Of a stretch of DNA of 64,000 bases, positions 40,670 through 51,900 are shown piece by piece. Source of the stretch: Limnomonas spitsbergensis (Eukaryota; Chlorophyta; Chlorophyceae; Chlamydomonadales). Each line of letters begins with the position of its first letter. Positions within the stretch are counted from its first letter, which is position 1. Position numbers and translations under genes: made by a program. Location of the stretch: the NCBI GenBank assembly GCA_037349105.1, contig JAYJMM010000094.1, positions 310,001 to 374,000 on the forward strand. The letters are read 5' to 3'. The notes beneath the pieces were generated by a model. The model had not been told where the DNA came from. It made no database searches and saw nothing but the letters and a program-made list of their open reading frames with translations.

Positions 40670-41080
40670 AGTCAGGCGCCCATGCGGCCTTTTTGAGCAG
40701 GGCCCAGAGGTGTAACGTCATTGACTTATCAAACATCCGATTCAGAATCAAGGATATATAAATTGGGCACGATATGGGATTTAGCTTGGGAAACTGATTT
40801 TTCACCTACTTGCCTATCAGCGTACCCTCGTTTTGCGGTCGAGCCTGTTTTAGCAATGCCCAGAGGTGACATGTCATGGACCCTCGTTGTAGACAAAAAA
40901 ACTCTAGAAACGGGAGAGTCGAGTTTACGTCGAACGCTGTCCCCTTACCCAACTCACATTTATTTTGCACACACAAGGCCACCGTGTAGTTTATTTTTCT
41001 CTCTCCCTTCAGAACAGTTGGGCGCCCACGAGGTCGAGCCTTCTTGTGCATGGCCCAGAGGTGAAACGTTTTTGACGCAC
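40670..41080. repeat. Three spaced degenerate ~50-bp repeats
   Basis: Segments at about 40675-40725, 40836-40890 and 41028-41078 share GCCCAGAGGTGNNACGT with a preceding GAGC(C)TT. Not tandem; function unknown. Confidence 0.7.
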
Positions 41081-41237
41081 AAGGCCGCGCAAACCTTAAG
41101 CCTCGGCAAGGGCTACCGGTCTCCAAACCGCATCATGCAACATTGGCGCAGCAAAATATGTGCCCCAGCTTGCAACCGCATTGCTCTTGGCCTTATCCCG
41201 CAGCCTTGCACACAGTCGGCGCATCCCCATAGTGAAG

Positions 41238-41312
41238 TTTTTACGGTCCAGCGGGGCATCACGTTTGATGCATTGGACTTGTGCCCATAAACTGGTACAG
41301 GCACTAGATAGC
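41238..41312 (-). repeat. Inverted repeat, right copy
   Basis: Partner of 38128-38203. The pair brackets about 3 kb; similarity stops abruptly on both sides, so it may be a terminal or internal repeat of a decayed element. Confidence 0.85.
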
Positions 41313-41474
41313 TGCTGGGGGGCCCATATCCAACTGGGGATAGATCCTCCAAATGCCGGGGGGATTCCTCGCAACCGCCAGGGAGTGGCCTCATCGCCTC
41401 AGTGCTGTTACTCGGCCGATATGCTCAAGCTGTATGCCCAAGCTGGTGGAAGCAGACCGGGGACCCCCACCGAC

Positions 41475-41605
41475 TGACATTATCGGCTTCAGGGTTCAGG
41501 GGACCCCCACTCACTGACATTATCGGGTTCAGGGGACCTCCACCGAGACTGGCATTATCGGCTTCAGGGTTCAGGCCCCCCCCACCTACTGACATGATCG
41601 GCCAT
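41475..41605. repeat. Short triplicate (GACCCCCACCGACTGACATTATCGG)
   Basis: Four degenerate units of about 35 bp: ACCCCCAC, CTGACATTATCGG, TTCAGGG. Confidence 0.8.
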
Positions 41606-41984
41606 GACTCATCAGCGTGCATGTCGAAGGTGCTTTCATTTCGATACCAGTTATTTCGATAAGAGTTTATTGCCGGGGACTGAGCTAGCGAGAAAATTGG
41701 AAACACTCCCGGCTTACGCCAAGGGTGTAGTCAACGAAAACCTTCCAAAGGGGGCGACACCCTAAGACCTGATCACGCCCTCTTCGTGGTCGAATATGGT
41801 CTAGAGGACAAGTGTTGGTGTTTGGCGCATTTGGCACTCTTAACCCTGAACCCGAAACTCGAAACAGCATAACTTTCAATCACAGGTATCCACGGTCCAC
41901 AAATTACCCCTTCCCTGCCCTGTCAACAAAAGCAATGAAAAGAAGAGTCGTCCGGAAAATACCCATCCCCAACAACCGACAGCT

Positions 41985-42068
41985 GCAGAGGCAGCAGCAA
42001 GCAAGAAATATCCAACCTGCTGCTGCTGCGCTTCATCAGGAGCAGCAGAAGCAGCAGTAGAGGCAGTT

Positions 42069-42100
<32 letters not shown>

Positions 42101-42554
42101 GGCAGCAGCAGCAGTAGAAGTAGCAGGTCAAGAGCGCCATTTGGCGGCCACGTCAGCAGATCAGCTGAATGTCAGGGTGGGTCAACAACCAGCAGCTGAC
42201 TAACAGCAGCCACTGCGGCCGCCGCAACAACAGCAGTTTCTCCGTCGGTGTTGCAACAACCGCGGCAACAGGAGCAGCAGTTTCTCCGCCAATTCTGCAA
42301 CAACTGCAGTTTCTCCGCCAGTGCTGCAACAGCCGTCACACCTGCAGTTTGTCCGTCAGTGCTGCAACTGCCGCCGCCACAGCAGCAGTTTGTTCGTCAG
42401 TGCTGCAACAACTGCAGTTTCTCCGCCAGTGCTGCAACAGCCGCCGCACCAGCAGTTTCTCCGTCGGCGCTGTAACAGCCGCCGCCACAGGAGCAGTTTG
42501 TCCGTCAGTGCTGGCACATCAGCAGCAGCAATTCATCCGCTTGTGCTGCTACAG

Positions 42555-42585
<31 letters not shown>

Positions 42586-42632
42586 GGTATATCCGCCAGT
42601 GTAATTAAAAGTGGATCAGATCAGAGAGCAGG
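41985..42632. repeat. CAG/CAA-rich tract in the EML 3' flank
   Basis: (CAG)n runs at about 42068-42120 and 42550-42590, and ~36-bp units with CAGTGCTGCAACA. Located just beyond the EML stop. Confidence 0.85.
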
Positions 42633-42986
42633 TCACCGAAATGCCGAGGTGGGTCGCGCGCCCCGCCCGCCTGCAACTGGCCTGGCTGCTGCTCCTCCTC
42701 CTCCTCCTCCTCTTCCGGCCCCGCCGCCGCCGGCGGCCCCCGGCCCTGCTGCTCGCGGAGCCCCGCCTCCAGCTCCACGTCCTACTTGCGGCTGCGGCGG
42801 CCGTTGCTGGCCCCCCTGCGGCTGTTCCTGCCCCTGTTGCGGTTGTTGCGGCGGACCCCGCTGCGGCTGTTGTGGCTGTTGTTGCTGCTGTTGTTGCCCT
42901 CGCTGCTGCTGTTGTTGCTGTTGTTGCAGCACTGACGGGTCGCCCCAGGTGATGCCGCCCTTATCCAGCGGTACAAAGCCGTATGC
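42633..42986 (-). CDS. EML exon 20 (C-terminal tail, stop TGA)
   Basis: Acceptor tttgcag, stop at 42633-42635; 117 codons. Begins AYGFVPLDKGGITWGD, which fits the EML C-terminal 'pLD..G..WG'. It then runs into poly-Gln, Gln/Pro and Gly/Ala-rich repeats. Coding choice rests on phase and the conserved first 16 residues. Confidence 0.85.
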   Translation of the reverse strand, partial: AYGFVPLDKGGITWGDPSVLQQQQQQQQRGQQQQQQQPQQPQRGPPQQPQQGQEQPQGGQQRPPQPQVGRGAGGGAPRAAGPGAAGGGGAGRGGGGGGAAARPVAGGRGARPTSAFR

Positions 42987-45900
42987 CTGCAAACAGTGAT
43001 TCGTTGAGTTTGGTCTTCAGGATACAAATAGTCCAGCAAAGAAATCCCGAAATAGCGCCAGAGGTGCGATTGTTCTGTAGATTTCCCGAAACGTCGCAGG
43101 TTTTCGGATTTTTAAAGTTTGGGGTAAGGGTTAAGGGTGAAGAGTTAAGGCTTTTTTCATTACTGAGCGACTGCGCTATGCTCAAATACAATTAATTGTT
43201 TCATCCTGTGTTTGTAAGTCCATGGCCAGCATGGCTAGCATGCGCATTCAAAAACAGGGTGAAAGATCGGAAGCCTTCTGCCGAGGAAGGAGACTTAGGG
43301 GACGCCAACCACACCAGGGATTATGGTAATGGTTTAGAGTTAAGAGTTTAGGGGTAAAGGGTAAGGGGGGATTAATGCATTTAGGGCTTATGGTTTGGGG
43401 TTTAGGGTTAGGGGTAAAGGGTTAGGGGGGGTTAATGCATTTAGGGTTTAGGGTTTATGGGTAAAGGGTTAGGGGGGGTTAATGCATTTAGGGCTTAGGG
43501 TTTAGGGTTTGGGGGTAAAGGGTTAGGGGGGTTAATGCATTTAGGGCTTTGTTCGTTTGGGGCCCTCTACAGCGACATGGGGGATAGACTGTTGACATGG
43601 ACGTACGACGCTGGCTTTTGTGGTGGGGGCGCATGTCCTCCGACCACGCTGCAAGAGATCAGGATACGTGGATCCATAATGAGATATATATCTCTGGGCG
43701 GATCTCGTTGGCAAGCCCACCTTCGACGGTGTGGGTGCCCACTTTGAGACCACCCTGCATTCGGCCTCTAGATCCAACCTGAGATCTCTATACCTAGCTC
43801 AATAGCGATAGATTTACGGATCCCATATACGATCTAGATCTACACATAAAGATCTAGACATGTAGATCATCCTCACCTTTTGCGGCGGGGGCGCCTGGTC
43901 TCGGACCACCCGGAACTGGAATGTGCAACGGTCTCGGCCGCCGACGCTGCAAGCGAAGGACTCATCGGCCGCCCACCTGACCATGGTCCAGGGTTCAGGG
44001 TCAGGGTTTGAGGTTCAGGGGTCATGATTCAGGGATAAGCATACAGCCTTCACACAGCCCCGTCTCCCCCATCAAGACCTGCCTCCCCCATCCCCCCATC
44101 TCCCACTCACCTGCCCCCCCCCTCCCCCTCTCCCACTTACCTGCCCCCCTTCAGACCTGCTGCCCCGTCTCCCCCTTAAATAACTGCCCCCCCCCCCTCC
44201 ACATTCAGACCTGCTGCCCCGTCTCCCCCTTAAATAACTGCCCCCCCCCCTCCACATTCAGACCTGCTGCCCCGTCTCCCCCTTAAATAACTGCCCCCCC
44301 CCCCCTCCAAATTCAGACCTGCTGCCCCGTCTCCCCCTTAAATAACTGCCCCCCCCCCCTCCACATTCAGACCTGCTGCCCCGTCTCCCCCTTAAATAAC
44401 TGCCCCCCCCCCCTCCACATTCAGACCTGCTGCCCCGTCTCCCCCTTAAATAACTGCCCCCCCCCCTCCACATTCAGACCTGCTGCCCCGTCTCCCCCTT
44501 AAATAACTGCCCCCCCCCCTCCACATTCAGACCTGCTGCCCCGTCTCCCCCTTAAATAACTGCCCCCCCCCTCCACATTCAGACCTGCTGCCCCGTCTCC
44601 CCCTTAAATAACTGCCCCCCCCCCCCTCCACATTCAGACCTGCTGCCCCGTCTCCCCCTTAAATAACTGCCCCCCCCCCTCCACATTCAGACCTGCTGCC
44701 CCGTCTCCCCCTTAAATAACTGCCCCCCCCCCCTCCACATTCAGACCTGCTGCCCCGTCTCCCCCTTAAATAACTGCCCCCCCCCCCCCTCCACATTCAG
44801 ACCTGCTGCCCCGTCTCCCCCTTAAATAACTGCCCCCCCCCCCTCCACATTCAGACCTGCTGCCCCGTCTCCCCCTTAAATAACTGCCCCCCCCCCTCCA
44901 CATTCAGACCTGCTGCCCCGTCTCCCCCTTAAATAACTGCCCCCCCCCCCCCTCCACATTCAGACCTGCTGCCCCGTCTCCCCCTTAAATAACTGCCCCC
45001 CCCCCCCCTCCACATTCAGACCTGCTGCCCCGTCTCCCCTTAAATAACTGCCCCCCCCCCCCTCCACATTCAGACCTGCTGCCCCGTCTCCCCCTTAAAT
45101 AACTGCCCCCCCCCTCCACATTCAGACCTGCTCCCCCCTCTCCCACTGGGCTGCCCCCAGCCCCCCCCCTTTGCTTCCAGGCTAGCTCCCCCCTCTCCTA
45201 CTAACCCGCCCCCCCCCCCTATCCCCCTTTTCCATAACTGCTGCCCCCTCATCCACCGAGCCATCACAAGATACAAAATATTGTAATACGATACAGTACA
45301 CAACAATACGAGATTTTTGCCAATACGGGACACAAGTGTGGATTTCCAGTTGGTGCAATGTAGTGGACCGTATCGAAAGAATACAATACGTTCTTTTGTG
45401 CCCAAACGGCCCGTAGCCTGTGTCCCTGCTGTCCCCCTCTGCTACTGACCTCACGTTGGGCACAAACGAGCTATGGCCTCCATAGATCAGGGCCGGTGCA
45501 TGCTGCACCACCACGGGGTAGTTAAACAGCTTCACCTGAGAGGTATGAAGTAAGGTATGAAAGTAGGTATGAAAATAGGAATGTAAAGATGTGTGGAATG
45601 AGTGTGGAATGGGACCATTGCCTCCATAGATCATGGCCGGTGCATGCTGCACCACCACGGGGTAGTTAAACAGCTTCACCTGAGAGGTATGAAGTAAGGT
45701 ATGAAAGTAGGTATGAAAATAGGAATGTAAAGATGTGTGGAATGAGTGTGGAATGGGACCATTGCCTCCATAGATCATGGCCGGTGCATGCTGCACCACC
45801 ACGGGGTAGTTAAACAGCTTCACCTGAGAGGTATGAAGTAAGGTATGAAAGTAGGTGTGGAATAGGAATGTAAAATGTGTGAAAATGAGTGTGGAATGGG

Positions 45901-48900
45901 ACCATTGCCTCCATAGATCATGGCCGGTGCATGCTGCACCACCACGGGGTAGTTAAACAGCTTCACCTGTGAGGTATGAAGTAAGGTATGAAAGTAGGTG
46001 TAGAACTAGGAATGTGAAGATGTGTGAAAATGAGTGTGGAATGGGACTATGGCCTCCATAGATCAGGGCCGGTGCATGCTGCACCACCACGGGGTAGTTA
46101 AACAGCTTCACGCCATCACCTGAGAGGTATGAAAAAAGGAAGGTATGAAAGTAGGTGTGTAAATAGGAATTCAAAGATGTGTGCAATGATGAAAGCAAAT
46201 GTGGAATGAGGTGAGCAAGAGGAATGCAAAGCGGCAAGCAAAGGTGGACCATGAGAAGGGCCAGGTTCGGGGTTTGGAGCGTATGGCACCGGCGCATTTT
46301 TGTCGCGTCAAGTCATGCAGAACTGAAGAAGGTGTATGCCAACGAGAAAGGCATCGCTGGAGGCCGCGTTCATCAACGGATTCATTATGTGACACTCCAT
46401 CGCGAGCTGAGAAAGAAAGGGCGAGAGAACAAGCTAAAAGGCGCAGCCGTGCACGCAGAACGGGTCGACGACCGTGTATTACACAAGCCTTAAGAAGGAA
46501 ACAGGAAATCTCCATATAAGTAATATAAGCCGTGCATAAGCTTACTGTATATTTGCTTTGTCTTCCCTCATAATTCATAATGTTTGGGGGTTTTAGGGAT
46601 CCATGAAAATACTCATTATCGGGTAATTTGCCCTGAGGGCAGCAATAAAGAAATATTTTTTTCATACCCGAGGGAAGGCAAATCAAATCTACGGTATAGA
46701 CTTATATAAGGCCGACTAATCCATCCCTATTGATCACTCATCACTCATCGTTACCCCCTGACGCCCACCTTCCCAAAGTCATCAGCTGTCAGCAAGTATT
46801 GCCCAGAGGGTGAGCGGTCACACGCGTTGACGTCAGTGCCGTCCGAATACGGCGGCCAGATGCCCATTGCGCCAAACCCTGAGAGGCATCAAGGGCTTAG
46901 GGTTTGAACCCAATGCTATTGTTCCAACTATAAGTGTAATCCCTAAGGCAAATAGATGCCCATTGCGCCAAACCCTGAGAGGCATCAAGGGCTTAGGGTT
47001 TGAACCCAATGCTATTGTTCCAACTATAAGTGTAATCCCTAAGGCAAATAGATGCCCATTGCGCCAAAACCTGAGAGGCATCAAGGGCTTAGGGTTTGAA
47101 CCCAATGCTATTGTTCCAACTATAAGTGTAATCCCTAAGGCAAATAGATGCCCATTGCGCCAAACCCTGAGAGGCATCAAGGGCTTAGGGTTTGAACCCA
47201 ATGCTATTGTTCCAACTATAAGTGTAATCCCTAAGGCAAATAGATGCCCATTGCGCCAAACCCTGAGAGGCATCAAGGGCTTAGGGTTTGAACCCAATGC
47301 TATTGTTCCAACTATAAGTGTAATCCCTAAGGCAAATAGATGCCCATTGCGCCAAACCCTGAGAGGCATCAAGGGATTAGGGTTCGAAACCAGTGCTTGG
47401 GATTCAATTCTTAGTGTATTCAAAATCCAAAGCCTGGAAAACCCAAAACCTAGAAAACCCGAAATGATCCCCAAGCCTTACATAACATCACCTAGAGTGC
47501 ATGTCCAGGATGCCCAGTTGGTGTCCCGTTGGTTTTCCCGGACCTGCTTTCCGCTCTTTGGGTCGAAGTACAGCAGCTGAGGGGGTTGCATGTGGGGGCA
47601 TGGGGTTGCATGGGAGGGCATGTGGGGGCATGGGGTTGCATGGGAGGGCATGTGGGGGCATGGGGTTGCATGAGAGGGCATGTCGGGGCATGGGGTTGCA
47701 TGGGAGGGCATGTGGGGGCATGGGGATGCATGGGAGGGCATGTGGGGGCATGGGGTTGCATGGGAGGGCATGTGGGGGCATGAGGTTGCATGGGAGGGCA
47801 TGTGGGGGCATGGGGTTGCATGGGAGGGCATGTGGGGGCATGGGGTTGCATGGGAGGGCATGTGGGGGCATGGGGTTGCATGGGAGGGCAAGTGGGGGCA
47901 TGGGGTTGCATGGGAGGGCATGTGGGGGCATGGGGTTGCATGGGAGGGCATGTGGGGGCATGGGGTTGCATGGGGGGGCATGTGGGGGCATGGGGTTGCA
48001 TGGGAGGGCATGGGGTTGCATGTGGGGGCATGGGGTTGCATGGGGTTGCATGTGGGGTCATGGGGTTGCATGGGAGGGCATGGGGTTGCATGGGGTTGCA
48101 TGGGAGGGCATGTGGGGGCATGGGGTTGCATGGGAGGGCATGTGGGGGCATGGGGTTGCATGGGAGGGCATGAGGGGGTAGGGGTTGCATGGGAGGGCAT
48201 GTGGGGGCATGGGGTTGCATGGGGTTGCATGTGGGGGCATGGGGTTGCATGGGAGGTCATGGGGTTGCATGTGGGGGCATGGGGTTGCATGGGAGGGCAT
48301 CGGTTGGCATGGAAGGGCGAGCTTCAAAAGCGAATAAGATTCGAATCCTCTCTTTCAAATCCTAAAACCAGAATCCATTCTTAATCCTCGAATCCATTCC
48401 CTTCCAAATCCTGAACCCTTCTAAACCCTCAAGTCCTTTCCCTTCCAACCCCTGAATACTCATCCCTTCTGAACCCACGTATCCTTTCCCTTCTTTACCC
48501 AAACCCCGTATCCATTTTCAACCCCGAACCCTTGTTAGCCCTCGAATTTCCCCCCCTACCGAACCCCGAACCCCCATCCCTTGGTTAACCTGTGCACGTG
48601 TCCCTCCTTGTCCCCAAACGCCCGTCTCTGGTCCCTTTTGAACCAAGGTAGCAAAATCCGGCTCACCCTGTGGCGTATCGTGCCGGATCATGCCACATTG
48701 GGAGAGCAATCAGGCCAAACCTGTGCCGTATTAGCCCGTATCGTGCCATATCATGCTACCATGTTTTGAACCCTCGTAGTTTGATGTTTTGAACCCTTGT
48801 ATAACCCGCACATGGTACGCCTGGTCGTTGGAGGACGCTGCTGAGGACGCTGCATAAGCACGCTGCTGTGAGCCGACCAATGAAACCTTAAATCACCGTT

Positions 48901-51900
48901 TTAACCCCCAATTCCCATCCCTCCTAAACCCTAGATTCCTGAACCCTGAAACCAACATTCCCAATCTAGACCCCGCCCCATATCCCTCAAACCTCATGCG
49001 CCTGGTCGTTGGAGGACGCTGCTGAGGACGCTGCTGTGAGCTGACCAATGAAACCTTAAATCATCGTTTTAACCCCCAATTCTCATCACTCCCCAACCCT
49101 GCATACTCTAACCCTAATGGGTATGTTATAGATCTATTGGTTGGGGAGAACCCAATGTCTCCCACCTCCCGGACCAAGAACCCTCGTACCTCTTCCCATT
49201 TTGTAACCCCCCAGATTCACATCCCTCCCCAACCCTTGCATCCCTCGGACCTCGTACGCCTGGTCGTTGCTCATGAGCACACTGCTGTCCGCCGACCGCA
49301 GAAGCCTTCAAACATTCATTTTTCCCTCCTAAACCCTTGACCCGAAAGCCCAACATCCCCAAGCTCCTATACCCTCATCTCCTCTACCCCAACCTCTTAC
49401 ACCCCTCGGACCTCGTATACCTGGTTGCAACTTGTGAGGACGCTGCTATCCCCCGACCAATCTAAACTATCATTTCAACCCCAGTTCTCATCCCTCCCGA
49501 ACCCTACATCCCTTCACCCTAAAAACCATCATCGGAATGTCCCCACCCGCCCGAAACCTAAACCCTCGTATCCCCCGGACCTCGTAAGCCTGGTCGTTGC
49601 TCATGAGGACGCTGCTGTCCGCCGACCAGTCAAAGTGCGTCACTGTGGATGAGTGGCCCAGGAGGCTCCGGACGCGCTTGTACCTGACAGGGCATGTGGC
49701 AGTTACTTCACAGTTGAACAGCAGTTAGTGAACACCAGTCAAAGTGTGTCACTGTGGATGAGTGGCCCAGGAGGCTCCGGACTCGTTTGTACCTGACAGG
49801 GCTTGTGGCAGTTGCTTCACAGTTGAACATCAGTTGTGACCTTATCAGTTAAATAGCAGTTGAACAGCAGTTGGTGAACACCAGTCAAAGTGTGTCACTG
49901 TGGATGAGTGGCCCATGAGGCTCCGGACGCGTTTGTACCTGACAGGGCATGTGGCAGTTACTTCCAGTTGAGCAACAGTTGTGACCTTATCAGTTAGATA
50001 GCAGTTGAACAGCAGTTGGTGAACACCAGTCAATGTGTGTCACTGTGGATGAGTGACCCAGGAGGCTCCGGATGTGCTTGTACCTGACAGGGCATGTGGC
50101 AGTTACTTCACACTTAAACAGCAGTTGGTGGCATTATCAGTAAGATAGCCTAATGAACAGCAGTTGGCGGCCTCTTTAATGAGATTGTACTTAAACAGCA
50201 GTTGGCGGCCTCTATAATGAGACGGTACTTAAACAGCAGTTGGCGGCCTCTTTAATGAGATGGTACATAAACAGCAGTTGGCGGCCTCTTTAATGAGATG
50301 GTACTTAAACAGCAGTTGGCGGCCTCTTTAATGAGATGGTACATAAACAGCAGTTGGCGGCCTCTTTAATGAGATGGTACTTAAACAGCAGTTGGCGGCC
50401 TCTTTAATGAGATGGTACATAAACAGCAGTTGGCGGCCTCTTTAATGAGATGGTACTTAAACAGCAGTTGGCGGCCTCTTAAATGAGATGGTACTTAAAC
50501 AGCAGTTGGCGGCTTCATGAGTTAAAAAAACAGGAACCAGCACTTGACAGCCTGGTTGGTGACATATAATTAAACAGGAGCCGGCAACCCTATCGAGTAT
50601 ATTGCAGTTAAACAGCAGTTGGTGACCTTACCTGTTAGATAGCAGGTAAAAAGCAGTTGGCAGCCTCATTTTTAAACATTTTTTCTGCCTAGTATTCCCC
50701 CCCTGCCCTCCTGCACCCTCCTCTCACCCTGCCTGCCTGTCATACAAATCAATGATTTTGTCGTGAGGCCCAGCTCCAAGGAACCGCCCTCATGGCGCAT
50801 CACACACTAACACTCACCTCCCTGCCCCCCTTGTATCAATCTCCCACCCGGCCTCTGTTTGTCGCACAAACAAATGGTTAGGTCGTGGGACCCAGCTGCA
50901 AGGTACCGCCCTCTTGATACGACACACATTATAAATGCCTAACGTCACCCTCCCTCCCCCCACACCTGCCCCCCTGTACCATTCTCTCACCTAGCCTCTG
51001 TCTGTCGTACAGATAGATGGTTTGGTCATGGGACCCAGCTGCAAGGAACCGCCCTCGTGGCGCAAACATGCACAAAATGATGCACGCTTGGCATCCCCCA
51101 CCCCTCACCCTGCCTGCCTGTCATGCAAATAGATTGTTTGGTCATGGGACCCAGCTGCAAGGAACCGCCCTTATGGCGCAGCACACACTAACACACACCT
51201 CCCTGCCCCCTTATGGCGCAACACACACTAACACACACACACTATGAATGCCTGCCTGGCACCCCTGCCACCCTGCATCAATCTCTCACCCAGCCTGCCG
51301 GTCGTACAAATAGATGGTTTGGTCGTGAGACCCAGCTGCCAGGAACCACCCTCTTGGTGCAAAAACCTAGACCCTGAATCCTTAACCCTAAAAAGTCCCC
51401 CCTTGCCCCCCCTTCTCACCCTGCCTGCCTGTCGTACAAATAGATGGTTTGGTCGTGGGATCCTGCTGCCAGGTAGCGTCCGCAGGGGCTGAACTTGAGC
51501 TCATCGATGCTCTCCTTGCTGTCCTTCATCCACGCCACCTGCAGGGGACACGCCTATGAGTTGAAGGATCACGAGGGTTTGGGGCTCAGGGCTTGAGGCT
51601 CCAGGTTCAGGGTCGATGCTCTCCTTGCTGTCCTTCATCCACGCCACCTGCAGCGAATCAGGCTAAAGCATCGAAGGAGTATGAATGTTTGGGGCGCAGG
51701 GCTTGGGGTCGATTCTCTCCTTGCTGTCCTTCATCCAGGCGACCTGCAGGAAATGCGCTTTCATTGTTGAACCCTAAGCCCTATGACCAAGGCGTAACAG
51801 GTTTTAGGGCGCAGGGCCTAGGGCTCCAGGTTAAGGGTCCATGTTTAGGGTTTAGGGTCCCTGTTTCATCCATGTAATATGCAGATGATCAGGGTTTAGC

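Larger units (their letters stand above)
35861..41900. other. Intergenic island without recognised genes
   Basis: Lacks the exon ladders, and nearly lacks the TGTAGCTGAA and TTTAGGG strings, and looks more AT-rich than its flanks. Frames up to 189 codons (40721-41290) show no family features. It holds the short repeats listed separately and an inverted repeat pair. Confidence 0.6.

Noticed and set aside
40721..41290. 189-codon frame in the intergenic island
   Set aside because: Contains the short repeats in two of its parts, no domain recognised, no splice or promoter context; not supported as a gene.
42169..42999. 276-codon + strand Ser/Cys/Pro frame
   Set aside because: Antisense of the EML tail exon plus CAG repeats.
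47478..48384. Met/Pro/His and Gly/Met/Trp frames of 226-270 codons
   Set aside because: 30-bp repeat; only 47492-47576 on the - strand fits the EML protein.
49735..50520. CRISPR-like regular repeats
   Set aside because: The spacers repeat as well, and the units copy EML exon 15 or a 39-bp satellite; no cas genes; eukaryotic context.
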